A stretch of 64,000 nucleotides of DNA from Nothopassalora personata (GCA_033816765.1 CM066291.1:2728001-2792000); one strand, 5' to 3'. Positions 53,603 to 64,000 are shown, counted from the first letter of the stretch. The notes: generated by a model not told the origin, from the sequence alone. Numbers and translations: made by a program.

Positions 53603-56600
53603 TTAAAACTCCATTTTAATCTCCTTCTCTTTCCCAAAGTCTGGATCATCCGCATCCGCGCTCCAAGGATTGTGGTCAGGATCCATGTTTGCGGAAGTTG
53701 CAGGCGTGGTTCCGAAGTTGCTTCCGCCACCGCTGTGGACAGGAGTTGTGTTGATGCTCATCAATGGTGGTCTATTACTAGGCTCGGGGGAATTCCTAGC
53801 CCATTGGAACTCAGGCGTTCTTCGGCCTGAGCCGGGCGCTGACAATGCTGTAGCTTTGGATCTGTCTTCCTCGAATGACATCTGGACGTCTTCGTCTTCT
53901 GCTTGGAGCTCCTGCTCATGAATGCGTACGTGGGTGCCATTGGGCAGCGGCATGCTCACAGTTCGATTTGAGTTGTTGTTATGCCAAGGTGTGGAAGAGC
54001 CATCGTGTGTCTGGCTATGTTTCCACTCTGGCCCGCTCTTACCATCAGGCGTCATGCTGCCGTTGGCGTGCCTCGTTAGTGGTGCACGTTCTTGTGTAGG
54101 CGATAAGCTGACTTTGAGTGCGGGTAATGTGCTCTCTATTTGCCTCACGCTGAGATGCTTCTTGATCTCTTCGATGTCGCCAGGACTCTTGATGGCCAGT
54201 GCAAGCGCCTCCTTGCGAATAGCATCTACGTCGAACATGACGTTGGCGTTCTCCTCTGCATGCTTTTCGCTCTCTTTGTCGTTGCCTTCAAGGACTTTCT
54301 GACTCCGCTCATCGTAAGTCTCCCAAGCTTTCTTTTGTGATGCCTTCTTCCTCGAAAAGAAAGCTTTGAAGCCCTTCTTCTGAGGCTGTTCTTCAAGTCG
54401 CGCCCGTGCCTCCTCGATCTCATCAAGCAGTTCTCTTTGCCTCTTCTCGTGATTGTCCGGGTCAGGATCCTCAATCTCAGTGAACTCGAGACTTTCGACC
54501 GCCCACCCGACCTTGTCTAGCAGAATCGGCATCATTCCACGATAAGCCATGTGTCCCGGCACTTCAGCGGTGACATCGATGTTCTCAATGCCCTGAATAT
54601 TGACGCTGGCCAGACCAGCCACTCGCATGATACCACCACTTGTGGCACGGAACAGGTAGCCGAGAATCCAATCATTCGAGGCGTAGCCGTTGACGAAGCG
54701 TCCACTGACGATGCTTCGTGCTCGAATGTATTCGTCCTTCTTGACGACGACGGGCGAGCCGAACATATAGACGTTCTGCACCAGACCTAGACCGCCGCGC
54801 ACGGCAAGCTCTTTCAGACACGAGAAGATCACACGTGCGCCAAGTGAGAAGCCGACAAGAGTGATCGGGCGTACCCCAAGGTTCCTGTCGATAATGGAGT
54901 CTGCTAAGATGAGACCGGTAGCATCGGCACGAGCCAGTGAGACTGTCCAAGGATTGTCAATCAGATATGACAATTTCATCAGGATGAGTGGTGTCGATAG
55001 ACCAGCCATCAGTGTGGCTAGGACCGTTGCACCCAGTACCTGCTGGATCGTTTGCGTCAACGCTTCCGTGCCAAGAATTTGAATAGTTTGACCAGTGCTC
55101 TGCAGCATTTCCGGCTCCCAGTTGACAGAATATATGTCTCCCATGATAGGGTCGACAGTACTGAAGGGTAGTCGCACATCATCGACTTTGCCAGTCATCC
55201 AGCCAGCAACCGTTACGATGAGGTTCACGCGCTTGTTGTTGAACAGTGGCTTGTACTCGTAGGTCTTGACGGCTCCTGTCCGTCTGTTTGATGCATTGAT
55301 GCCAATACGACTGCCAAGTGCGGCACCAGTCGTTCCGATCAATGCTGCCGCGCCTGTACCTCCGAGAAATGTGCCGGTTCCGGAGACACCAATGGCAGTG
55401 AAACCTGCAGCCAATCCAGCTCCGATGACAGGTGCGAGTAGGCCTGCACTTAGACCAATGACAAGACCACCCCCAACTGTACACAGACCCATGATGGCCA
55501 GCCTTCTGTTTCGAGCGGCTTTCTTGCGTGCTTCCAGATGTTCATCCTCGTTCCAGTTCTCCTTCTCGGCCTGTTCCTGCATCTCCAGCGCGTCAGTGAC
55601 CCGCTTCTCGAAGCGACATATCTCCTGCCACTCTACTGCTAAGGCTTTGCCCACCAGTTCAAGTAGCGCCCGTGATCTAGAATCGTATGTGCTATCAGCT
55701 ATCAGCAGTAAGAAGAGGTCGCAAAGCACTGTCCATCTAATATCTATGTCCAGATTCTTGGCATCTTCGAGCTCGTCAGGGTCTTGGATGGTAAGCTGAT
55801 CTGCCGTGTGCTGCTCATAAGCAGGAGGCGGCTCTTCTGTCACTGGCGTGGAAGGATCTGAAGGCGGAGCTGGAGTACCTGGCTTGGACGTGGGTGTGCC
55901 TAGGTATGACTTTCGCTTCTCTGCGGTCGTTGACGGTCGAGGCGATGCCAGAGACGGGCGCGATGAGTTTGCTTCTGAATTGCTTCCGGACGGTGCATGG
56001 GGATTCTTGACTCTTGCATTCTGCATCAATGTAGGCGTCAGGTCTGATGGCACGACTCCATGCTCGGCAAGCTGCTCGACCATTATCTGCTCCCGGGCAT
56101 CAATCTCCATGTGATTGTACACTCGAATCATGATCTTCTGACCCCACATCTTCACTGCTTCGACTGCAAAGTCGACAAATTTCTTCGTATTTCTCGTCCG
56201 CTCCAGCTGGTCAATCTCTTTGGATATAGTCGCAATGGACAGCCTCACTATTCCGACATATGCTATACGCTGGGCTTCCGTGAGTAAAGTCTTCGTGGTC
56301 TGCATTTGCGAAAGTAGATCCGCGCTTTCTCCGTCCTCTTCATAGAGAGTATTGGCAGCATTCCCTACGCCTTTGAAAAGGTAGGCAGTGTTATCATCCA
56401 TACTTGTGGCACTCTTGGCATCTTCATCCATTTGAACACGGGTATAGCCCTTGCCCGCGCCACCGAGCGTTCCATATGCGACTGTCTCATCCTCGGCCTC
56501 GTCGTACTCTTTCGCCAACACTTTACCCCAATCGTCGTATATCCGGTGCGTCGCGAACGCTGGCATCTCCTGCCACTTGTCCTCGTCATCACTCTCCTCC

Positions 56601-57142
56601 TCTACGAGAGCTTCGCGAGGTACAGTCTGCTGATGCGAGAACTCGCCGACGGTACTTGTTGAAGGCTGCTTGACATGCTTTCCTCTCGTGGCCGAGGGAC
56701 TCGAGGGGTCCGCAGCAGACTTGGTATCGCTCCCTGTTCGGCTCTTCTCCAGTGGGGGACCTTCTACACTCTGTCGAGGCGTGGTAGGGCTTTCGGCGGT
56801 CCTCTTCGCCCCCTCCTTGCCCGTTGTGGCCTCATCTGCCTCAGATGAACATCTATCTTTCTGCTCTTCCTTGGCAGGCTGATTGGCGCCTCCAGTCTCC
56901 TCTATGACCTGTCTCTTGATCTGCTCTGGACTGTCCAACTGGCCCAAGCTGTAATTACGCCTTCGTGGAGGCCTCGGTGCAAGTCCGAACTCGTCAGCCG
57001 CTGGAGGCTCAGCCTTGGGCTCATCGATCTTTTCTTTCCCCGAGTCTTTGGTCTTGATCCGCTTCAGTGCCGTAGGAGACTCGGGCTCTTTCGTGGCTTC
57101 ATCCTTGCGGTTGGCCTCTCCCGCATGCTGTTCAGCGGGCAT
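53603..57142 (-). CDS. DUF726 alpha/beta-hydrolase-like membrane protein (TMCO4/Mil1 type)
   Basis: A single exon of 1179 aa, taking the first ATG (57142). The N-terminal 190 residues are charged and low in complexity. A helical region (about 240-360) and a Pro/Ser linker follow. A Gly/Ala-rich hydrophobic stretch (about 551-615) could enter membranes. The DUF726 domain carries the nucleophile elbow GFSLG (764-768) and the FGSPV block (794-798). The C-terminus is charged with a coiled segment around 940-1000. The yeast relative Mil1 (YFL034W) is reported to associate with clathrin adaptors, and TMCO4 is the animal member (family knowledge). Activity on a substrate is not established. It is intact and divergent from UTP23. 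Confidence 0.88.
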   Translation of the reverse strand: MPAEQHAGEANRKDEATKEPESPTALKRIKTKDSGKEKIDEPKAEPPAADEFGLAPRPPRRRNYSLGQLDSPEQIKRQVIEETGGANQPAKEEQKDRCSSEADEATTGKEGAKRTAESPTTPRQSVEGPPLEKSRTGSDTKSAADPSSPSATRGKHVKQPSTSTVGEFSHQQTVPREALVEEESDDEDKWQEMPAFATHRIYDDWGKVLAKEYDEAEDETVAYGTLGGAGKGYTRVQMDEDAKSATSMDDNTAYLFKGVGNAANTLYEEDGESADLLSQMQTTKTLLTEAQRIAYVGIVRLSIATISKEIDQLERTRNTKKFVDFAVEAVKMWGQKIMIRVYNHMEIDAREQIMVEQLAEHGVVPSDLTPTLMQNARVKNPHAPSGSNSEANSSRPSLASPRPSTTAEKRKSYLGTPTSKPGTPAPPSDPSTPVTEEPPPAYEQHTADQLTIQDPDELEDAKNLDIDIRWTVLCDLFLLLIADSTYDSRSRALLELVGKALAVEWQEICRFEKRVTDALEMQEQAEKENWNEDEHLEARKKAARNRRLAIMGLCTVGGGLVIGLSAGLLAPVIGAGLAAGFTAIGVSGTGTFLGGTGAAALIGTTGAALGSRIGINASNRRTGAVKTYEYKPLFNNKRVNLIVTVAGWMTGKVDDVRLPFSTVDPIMGDIYSVNWEPEMLQSTGQTIQILGTEALTQTIQQVLGATVLATLMAGLSTPLILMKLSYLIDNPWTVSLARADATGLILADSIIDRNLGVRPITLVGFSLGARVIFSCLKELAVRGGLGLVQNVYMFGSPVVVKKDEYIRARSIVSGRFVNGYASNDWILGYLFRATSGGIMRVAGLASVNIQGIENIDVTAEVPGHMAYRGMMPILLDKVGWAVESLEFTEIEDPDPDNHEKRQRELLDEIEEARARLEEQPQKKGFKAFFSRKKASQKKAWETYDERSQKVLEGNDKESEKHAEENANVMFDVDAIRKEALALAIKSPGDIEEIKKHLSVRQIESTLPALKVSLSPTQERAPLTRHANGSMTPDGKSGPEWKHSQTHDGSSTPWHNNNSNRTVSMPLPNGTHVRIHEQELQAEDEDVQMSFEEDRSKATALSAPGSGRRTPEFQWARNSPEPSNRPPLMSINTTPVHSGGGSNFGTTPATSANMDPDHNPWSADADDPDFGKEKEIKMEF

Positions 57143-57479
57143 GCTGGCCGTGTCATGGATCAAGCGCGCACCAGGTGTTGCATAACCCTCGGCGCCACGT
57201 AATCGCTACAGCGTAAGGGGCTCTCCCTAAGCTTTGTGGCTGTATGTGGTGAATAGAGTATGCTGTATGTTGTATGACCAAGCCGGCTCACGTGCTCTTA
57301 TTAACCGCGGATTGGCCGTCTTGTTCCCCGCAAAACCGTTCCCGCTAATGCACTCTTGAATGCTCCACTAAAATTTACTGTAGACTCGCTAAGCGAACGA
57401 AGTCACACAATTGCAACTATCTCTGCCCTGAGTATTGCCATCGTCCTCGGCTGGCATACTAAGGCCACACAACAGGAAG
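57143..57479. promoter_or_regulatory. Divergent promoter region between the DUF726 gene and UTP23
   Basis: Only 337 bp lie between the two start codons, so both genes must be driven from here. No specific motif can be assigned. Confidence 0.5.
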
Positions 57480-58415
57480 ATGAAGGGCAAACGCTCCAAA
57501 CAATACCGCAAGCTCATGCACCAGTATCAACTCACATTCTCCTTTCGCGAGCCCTACCAAGTCCTCCTCGATGCCGCCATCATCAAAGATGCAGCTCGCT
57601 TCAAGATGAAGCTCGGCCAGATGCTGGAGAGCACACTGCACGGCGAGATCAAACCCATGATATCGCAGTGCTGCATACGACATCTCTATAACGAGCCGCA
57701 GTCACCTGACAAAGATGCGTGGATCGAGACGGCCAAGCAAGCCGAGCGACGGAGATGTGGACATCACGAGTTGGAGAGGCCGTTAAGCGCGTTGGAGTGT
57801 ATCACGAGCTGTGTGGACCCCAAGGGCAGTAGCAATAACAAGAACAAATACGTCGTCGCCACACAAGAGCTTGAGATCAGGCAGAAGTTAAGGGCGATTC
57901 CAGGTGTGCCGTTGGTGTATATCAACCGGTCTGTCATGATATTGGAACCGATGGCGTCGACGTCAGAGAAGGTCAAGGAAGGCGAGGAGAAGGCCAAGAT
58001 CAGAGCTGGCTTGAAGACGAGGAGAGGTGCGACGTTGGCAGGTGCTGGTGAGAAGCGGAAGCGAGATGATGACGAAGGTGAAGAGCGAGGCCAGACTGAC
58101 GGTGGAGTTGAGCCTGTGAAGAAGAAGGTGAAAGCGAAGGGTCCCAAAGGACCGAATCCGCTGGCGGTCAAGAAGGCGAAGAAGGACAAGCCGAAGACTG
58201 TGGGCAAGCAGATTGAGGATGAGAGGTCTGTTTTGCGACAGGCGGCGAAACAGGACCCGAAAGCGTCGGACAAGGCAAGAAGTGCGGAAGCTGTAGTAGT
58301 GGTGGAAGATGCAGAGGGTGCAGCAGATGCGACGCGGAAACGCAAGCGGAAGAGAAAGCCGAAGGATGCGACGGCTGCTGGCGAAGCAGTGATCGAGGAT
58401 GGCGGAGACGAGTGA
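57480..58415 (+). CDS. UTP23: rRNA-processing protein Utp23
   Basis: A single exon of 311 aa. The start ATG opens the signature MKGKRSKQYRKLMHQYQL; the frame is open further upstream but that part is unlike the family. The first 170 residues form a PIN-like domain with the blocks REPYQVLLDAAIIKDA and LHGEIKPMISQCCIRHLYN. Cysteines and histidines at CCIRH, RRCGHHE and LECITSC match the zinc finger reported in Utp23 proteins. The remainder is a Lys/Arg-rich nucleolar tail (KRKRKRKPK near the end). Utp23 is a catalytically degenerate PIN protein of the small-subunit processome needed for release of snR30 in 18S rRNA maturation (family knowledge). Confidence 0.95.
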   Translation: MKGKRSKQYRKLMHQYQLTFSFREPYQVLLDAAIIKDAARFKMKLGQMLESTLHGEIKPMISQCCIRHLYNEPQSPDKDAWIETAKQAERRRCGHHELERPLSALECITSCVDPKGSSNNKNKYVVATQELEIRQKLRAIPGVPLVYINRSVMILEPMASTSEKVKEGEEKAKIRAGLKTRRGATLAGAGEKRKRDDDEGEERGQTDGGVEPVKKKVKAKGPKGPNPLAVKKAKKDKPKTVGKQIEDERSVLRQAAKQDPKASDKARSAEAVVVVEDAEGAADATRKRKRKRKPKDATAAGEAVIEDGGDE

Positions 58416-59133
58416 TTGCTTGTTTGGCCAACGATATGTCTTTGGTAGAAGATACCCATGAATGTGAGAGATGGAGCATGACCTCCATCCTGTTCGCATA
58501 TTATGCTTGGGTATCTCGTGCACCGCACCTGGCCGCCTCACTGATCGTATCGACCCCAAATTACCTCCATCTCGACGAGTGCCACCCTATACAGAGACGA
58601 ACATCAATGCTCTGCTGTAGTAGCCAGGTGATCGGCGAGTCGAGATGAGACATGTGAAGCAACACGCTTCAAGTCGCATAGGATTCGAAGATGCTACAAT
58701 CGCCGAACACTGGGAAGCCACGAGGAAACTCGATGCCGTTCAACCCCTCAAAGGTGCATTGGACGTTCTAGTCGCAGACGAACCACACCTCACCTTCAAT
58801 TATCTGGCCTTCCACCAACGCTGCTTCAGATGGCTTGGTCAGATGGCGGAGCTGCAACTATCAGCGTCCCGGAACATGTCAAACCCCTTACAACTGGCGT
58901 TGGACGAGCACGCCCTCATTGTTGCTTACCAGGCCGTAAAGGCAGGAATGATGCGCTTACCTGTTCGTGGCACTATTGTTTTGGCGCACGGTTGCAGGCT
59001 TGCAAATCAGTCCATCAAGACAGATGGCGGAGATTGCAAGAAGCGCTGCCTCGAGGTGTCTAGTCGTCATATTACTGGTCACCTGGAGCCGTGAGCGCTC
59101 TACGCAGGGCCGTTCTCGCATCCCGTCGCTTTG
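58416..59133. other. Intergenic region after UTP23
   Basis: Contains a 149-codon plus-strand frame (58645-59094) without recognisable family features. It lies just before the relic at 59134 and may be a decayed part of the same former gene. Confidence 0.4.
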
Positions 59134-59430
59134 GGCCATGTCGGCTACGTTGATCAGTCTGAACAGAGTCATATGTTACAAGACGTGGTGTCCACTCCGT
59201 ACCCAGGCGAGTAGAAGTTTGTCGACAAAGCTCGCAAAGACTTGGCGTAGATGGTGCACGATGGCATCGATGCCGTGAAGACTCTGGAAGTTGTGCAATC
59301 CGGCTTGATACACCACTACCGAAGCAATGGTTCCTACAAGATTTCTGCCGTCAAGATGGAAGATGGCATGCTCATTATTGGGTTCGAGGCCATGACTAGC
59401 GAGGAGATGTTTGAGCAATACGAGGCCTGA
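59134..59430 (+). pseudogene. Unrecognised gene relic with two in-frame TAG codons
   Basis: One frame reads cleanly from 59134 to a TGA at 59428-59430 except for TAG at 59212 and 59248. The segment after the second TAG begins with ATG (59251) and gives 59 residues, including LIHHYRSNGSYKISAVK and MLIIGFEAMTSEEMFEQYEA, which has the look of real protein. Each TAG is one transition from CAG or TGG. I do not recognise the family. A short intact gene starting at 59251 is the alternative. Confidence 0.35.
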
Positions 59431-59807
59431 AAAGCTGAACACGGGACTCTGACATGGGAGGGGGGCAGATTCCAGTAAACGGCTTTGTCAAGAGGCGGCA
59501 GAACCAAGCCAATCTTTCTGAGTAGTGATTCCGCAGAGGCCCTGGTATCTTGGCCACTGCAGACAGTAGACCAACCATAAGAGTGTAGACAGCCGGGCCG
59601 AAGGGCTATGCCAATCATAGATGGACCAAGCATGTCTAAAGATACTCTCCCCTGCTTCTCAACCCTCCATTGTCTTCGTCGGGGCAATATGAATCACAGT
59701 CGCCGCCTGGACAGAGGTTAAATACCAGGCATCCCCAAAGAACGGCGCTCAAATTATCGCCTGGTCAATTTGCGATAATCTTGCAACCAAAGGCTCCATG
59801 ATTGGGA
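59431..59807. other. Intergenic region before the lactonase 3' end
   Basis: No gene is visible. It probably contains the 3' UTR of the minus-strand lactonase gene. Confidence 0.4.
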
Positions 59808-61257
59808 TCACTTAGTCTCCGCAAGATCCTGGCCCTTCAAATCCCATCTCAGTCTGCTAATTCCACCCTGCCCCATCAGCCAGAACTCGGTCAAATCGGG
59901 TCCAGTCCACGCAAAGTTCTGCACCAGTGTAATTCGTCTGCACTCTCACAAGCAGACTTCCATACTCGTCCAAAACATCAACTCCTCTGCCAGTACCCGT
60001 CACCACATACCCATTCTGCGCAACCTTCAAGCCATCAGGAACGTGTTCAGTAGTATAGTAGATTGCCCGTTTGTTGATTAGATGTCTTCGTTCATCGATG
60101 CGATCGTACTTGTAGACAGCTCGGCTCCCGGTCTGGTTGAAGGAAGTGCCGTTCTGGATAATGATAGATCCCGAAACAGCACCGGTGTCGCTGATGTAGA
60201 CATGCTTGCCATCAGGCGAAAGAGCTATGCCGTTGGGCTGGTCTAGGGTGTCTTCGATGACCGTCGTCTCGCCGGTAGATGGGTCAAAGCGGTATGATGC
60301 GGATTTGAGCTGGGGTGCGGTGTCGGTCAGGCTATTGAACCAGGAGTATTGAGGGTCAGTGAACCAGACCGAGCCATCGACCGGATCGACGAAGAGATCG
60401 TCGACGCAGTTGAAGTAGTAGCCATACTGGCGAATTGTCAGTCGCGCGATTATCAAGATCGGGGAGAGCTCCTTACGTAGTTGTTCACCAGCGTAGTCGT
60501 CTTGTTAGTCAGCGGGTCAAGCGTCCGGACACCAATCCGTTGCTCAGTGCCACCAATAGAGCTGTTTCCGCCGGATGCTCCTACGATTTGGTCAGCGCAG
60601 TCGTACGAATCTCTGTGCCCATCATACCCCAGTATATCAGTCCATTATAGAAAGTGCCACCATTAGGGGCATAGACCGGTGGATCACTCAAGTACTCGCT
60701 CAATGTGGGTGGATTCTGGTTCAAATCCACAACAAGTTGTGGCAAGTATCCTGCTGGAGGGGCAAGCTGGCTCAGAAACAACTTGTTCAACGCTGGAACG
60801 TACACGGGCGCCTCATGTACCTGAGTATGAAGAGTACGAGATCAGTGGATGGCTGAGACATAGGAATGACCCTAGCACTCTCCACTTTACTTACGGCTTC
60901 GGAGACCTCGAAGACGAAATCATATGTCGGGTTCGCACCTAGCACTTCCAGGCCTCGTTTCTGGTCGAACACGATGAAGTCGGCCTTCGCAACCAGTTCG
61001 AAAGATGTGTCGTTGGGAACAGACGTCTCTGGAAACGAGAGTCCTTCTTCACCATCGCTGCCTGAGGCCCGGAAGAAGTGGTATGGTAAGACTGACGCGT
61101 ATCGATTCAGACACACCACCTTATCGGATGGGCCACATTTGGATGCGATCGGCGACGACACACCAGGTGGGTCACCGTCACCCTGTGCAATCGTGCTAGT
61201 TGTGAGAGACGAGAGCAAGCTCAAAGACAGGACAGAGCCGCGCATCTTGGCATGCAT
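59808..61257 (-). pseudogene. SMP-30/gluconolactonase-like secreted protein, four exons, C-terminal frameshift
   Basis: Exons 61257..60895, 60820..60628, 60580..60477 and 60426..59808, with introns of 74, 47 and 50 nt. A signal peptide (MHAKMRGSVLSLSLLSSL..) starts at 61257; an in-frame second ATG at 61245 is an alternative start. The body is a beta-propeller of the SMP-30/gluconolactonase class, with YAPNGGTFYNGLIYWGASGG, NCVDDLFVDPVDGSVWFTDP and LDQPNGIALSPDGKHVYISD. The last two match metal-binding strands of the family. At about 59925 the family match leaves the open frame: VQNFAWTGPDLTEFWLMGQG is read one base over and ends at TGA 59808-59810, while the original frame stops at 59857. The cause is a one-base insertion or a sequence error. 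Otherwise the gene looks intact. Likely role: extracellular lactone hydrolysis. Confidence 0.8.
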
Positions 61258-61688
61258 GGAGGATGATGAGAGTTTGAGAATGAAGCTTAAGCCGTTAGCG
61301 ACCTACCTATATGTATGTATGGCATTGACGTCGTCTGTTGCGCCTCGCCAAGTGTCCGACTTCAGGCTATATGAGAGTCCGTCGTCGTGGCATACGAGGG
61401 CGAGGTGGAGCTTGAGGACAAATGAGGGGAAAGTATTTGCAGATCCCAGTGATGGTCATAACCGGGTCATCTTGCAGTAGTGGATCGCGGGATGCTGTGA
61501 AGATGAGAATTATAATTTATGTTCACAGCGATCGTCACTGCGCTCTGAAAGATGTATGTCAATGTGGAGAGATGCCCCCCACGCGCACAGACCATTCCAG
61601 CAAAATCTCAGGTCAGAGGAATCTGCCCACACCATGAGGGATAGCATCCTTCAATGTGTACTTCGCTATGCATCGCTCATATGGTCAT
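61258..61688. other. Intergenic region upstream of the lactonase-like gene
   Basis: Should contain the lactonase promoter. No gene is recognised. Confidence 0.4.
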
Positions 61689-62660
61689 TCATGCAGTGGC
61701 GTTGGCTTGCACGACTGGATCTTTGTCCAGCGCCTCGTACCAGAGCAGTAGACTGCCCACTAGTAAGCGATACTGGCCCAATGCAAGCTCAGATCGCTTT
61801 GATACTCGCGCGAGTGTGCAGTACAGTATCTGAACGCGCCACTCAAGGTCCACTCAATGCTGCCGACCAAGTTCCAAGCGCCGATCCACCAATCAATAGC
61901 TTTCGGTGCAGGCTTCGCCCAGGAATGTTGGGTTTCGAGGATGTATAGTACAACAGAGGCCACAACGAAGAGAATTCCCCCAACGAGGTAGGCAAGCCAG
62001 TATCTGCCCCATAGGACTGGAGTTGAGATCTTGTTGATTATGCCCGGCAAAGTCACGATGCCGCTGATTTGTGCACGTGTCAGCCGCATCAATATAGATA
62101 CTCCCGTAGAAAATGACGGCTCCGAGAGTCTCCGTCATGGATGCACAGGAGCCAATTCCTCGGAAGTAATGGGTCTGTAATTCTTGCCAGCTGAGCGACC
62201 ACTCCCGTTTCCTGCCAGCCTCTGGATGCTAAAGGCAAAGCTGCGATGCTCGATAGAAGCCATTTGCGTGGAGATGTTGGCAGCTTTTCAGTCGTGCGAT
62301 GCACTTGCTTGGAGCTCCTCGATGATCCCAGTGTCTTGCCGTGATGCGGAAAGCTATGATCCAGTGCCCGGCCAAAGCAGCCTATCTGATTCTCGTTCGC
62401 CGCCTCCACGACCAAGAGAAAATCTCAGTCGTTGCGCCTACGAATGCAGTCACGCCGCCCGCAACAGACGAATCGTCATGAAAATCGGTGCTTGGTGCAG
62501 CAAACGGCAGCCGGTAGAAGAACCCCGCTGACAACGAAATAGCAGAGCCGACAATAGAAAGCCCTTGCGATCCACTATAAGACGTCCCACTATGCGTAGA
62601 CTGCCAGCATGCGCCATATGCCTTTTGGAAATCGCTGCTCCACAGCTCGTGAGCTTTCAA
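61689..62660 (-). pseudogene. Decayed fungal integral membrane protein gene
   Basis: Blocks of a multi-span membrane protein family common in filamentous fungi are readable in three frames. They are GLSIVGSAISLSAGFFYRLP (about 62560), then THYFRGIGSCASMTETLGAV (about 62150), then ISGIVTLPGIINKIS and LVGGILFVVASVVLYILETQ, then DWWIGAWNLVGSIEWTLSGA (about 61880). After a stop at 61760 in that frame, LVGSLLLWYEALDKDPVV is found one frame over, ending at TGA 61689-61691. The change at about 61762 is a one-base deletion and cannot be an intron. The joins near 62400 and 62100 also fail to give a good splice. I see at least two breaks, so it is most likely a pseudogene. Confidence 0.65.
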
Positions 62661-63681
62661 ATGTCATGTATAGTCTGAGTGCGTGGCACAATGAGGATAT
62701 GCCTTCCTTTTCTGTTGTCGTGAGCACGCCATTCGAATTGGCTATCGAATTTGAACAACAAGGCTGTATGTGTATTATTGCAGTATAGAGACCTGGCATC
62801 ATTTGACGTTCTTCAAACCCCTTAGCGTAGATGTGACTATAGGAGGTGATGGAACTTGGAAGTATCGGAACCTGCTGCCGTAGTTGCAACTTGCATCGGC
62901 ATTGGCTGCCGTTGTCCGCCTTCGCGACATCGACCATATACAACATCAATTCTTTCTTTCAAACACACCTACCAACATACGCCAGGAGCATGCATCATAC
63001 GCAGCGTGAGGCGCGCCCACATGCTGGCGGTGAAGAGCGAGTACAGTATGTCATCATCACCAGAAGTGTCGATGCGCGCAAGGTTGGCGGAAAAGCACAC
63101 CGAATGCGGCAAGAGAATCCTCAAGAAGGGATGCTTCACCATGAATGGAATGGCTCATAACTGATGCCATGTCTTTAAACCAACGACACGCCCTCTCATT
63201 GCGCAAGTCGGGCTCGACCTCGCTGCCACTCAGGTTTCTCCTCGCTGGATGGACTGGTCTTTCAGTATGCAATCAAATGGCGTCTCACAGCGTCAGTTCA
63301 CGAGAATTCTTTCACACTCCACTGGACTTGGTAAACCTGGCATTTTCACAAGCTGGGACCTGAACCACTGCTCGGCCACGACTCCAATCCACGCAATGCC
63401 AAGAGGATGATGCTCAGCCCATGATGGCTACCTCATCGGCAGCCTGTCCTCGCCTGACGGCCAACGCTTGCTGGATGCAGACCGTGGGCCACCATCGTCA
63501 TCATCGGCATGTACTACCCACCCACTCTCGACAAAGGCAGGTCCACAGCAGGTCGGCTTGCAACAAGTCCCCCGACATGTGAAAGGCAATTCATTCCAAT
63601 GCGGCCAATTCCAAACCCACGAAGCGACCCCGCACTGATGGACCGAATCTGCCCGAGAGTGACACCATAAACCTTGGAGAG
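62661..63681. other. Intergenic region, no gene recognised
   Basis: Normal composition. Short open frames up to about 120 codons on both strands, without family resemblance. The first part may hold the decayed N-terminus of the membrane protein relic. Confidence 0.4.
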
Positions 63682-64000
63682 TCAGTTCCAGTTGAGGTAC
63701 TTTTCAGAGCTGTTGCTCTGAGGCTTGCATTCGCCAATTGGCAACAGAATGCAGTCTCTGACAATCATGAGACCTCTGCCAGGTGATCCAACATCGCTGC
63801 AAAACCCTTGAAAGATGGCCGCCTTTTCAACAAGGACCTGGACATTGAGGGCATTGCCGACCCAACCTCCAGACTTCTCCATACAGCTACCAAGCGCCGG
63901 ATCGCACTTGAGCAAATAGCGTCATTTCGCCCCGCCGAATTAGGCAAGATGTGTCGCGCATGCATACCTGAAATACTTTGGCCAAGCGAGGGAGCCACGC
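63682..64000 (-). CDS. 3' end of an unidentified gene, cut by the window edge
   Basis: The last exon is 63906..63682 (75 codons including the stop). It joins in frame to an upstream exon ending at 63968 and running off the window, through a 61-nt intron with GTATGC, TGACG and TCAAG. The joined product reads AWLPRLAKVFQ then CDPALGSCMEKSGGWVGNAL and ends SSEKYLNWN. Four cysteines are present in the visible 85 residues. I do not recognise the family. The splice is plausible but rests on one intron. Confidence 0.4.

Overview
The window is nuclear DNA of a filamentous ascomycete (Pezizomycotina; possibly a dothideomycete, which is inference). The evidence is short spliceosomal introns (about 47-74 nt, GT..AG, with branch sites such as CTGAC/CTAAC), fungal-type proteins (Zn2Cys6 regulator, eIF3g/Tif35, Sec27, Vma7, Utp23) and retrotransposons carrying the CpA-to-TpA decay typical of repeat-induced point mutation (RIP).

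Layout. 1-4765: eIF3g on the minus strand, then about 3.3 kb with no recognisable gene. 4771-26700: a RIP-decayed transposon block holding the 3' half of a Ty1/copia element (minus strand), a small non-RIPped LTR element (8459-9745) nested in it, a Ty3/gypsy chromovirus 'A' (10837-18078, plus strand) and a Tad-like LINE (minus strand) that itself carries a non-RIPped 761-bp insertion (21597-22357). 26909-31631: a gene island with normal base composition, holding a four-exon secreted cysteine-rich protein and a five-exon Zn2Cys6 transcription factor, both on the minus strand. 33529-41987: a second decayed block with the 5' half of the same copia element (plus strand) and gypsy copy 'B' (minus strand). 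42796-64000: an ordinary gene-dense arm with an O-methyltransferase, Sec27, an NPC2-type lipid transfer protein, Vma7, a lectin-like ORF, a dead amino-acid permease, a DUF726/Mil1-type protein, Utp23, an SMP-30-type lactonase with a frameshift, a decayed membrane protein and the cut 3' end of one more gene.

Main result. The two transposon blocks are halves of one rearranged locus. The target-site duplications of the copia element and of both gypsy copies do not pair locally. All three pair correctly if the segment from inside gypsy A to inside gypsy B is flipped back: TTGAA around copia, ATTGC/ATTGT around gypsy A, CTTCG around gypsy B. The copia reading frame also runs on in frame from 35294 to the complement of 10831, 24 kb apart. 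So either a fossil inversion of at least 17.2 kb occurred by recombination between inverted gypsy copies, or the assembly flipped that segment; it carries the LINE, the secreted protein gene and the transcription factor.

The right arm mixes housekeeping genes (vesicle coat, V-ATPase, ribosome biogenesis) with several accessory genes that have single-base frameshifts or internal deletions.
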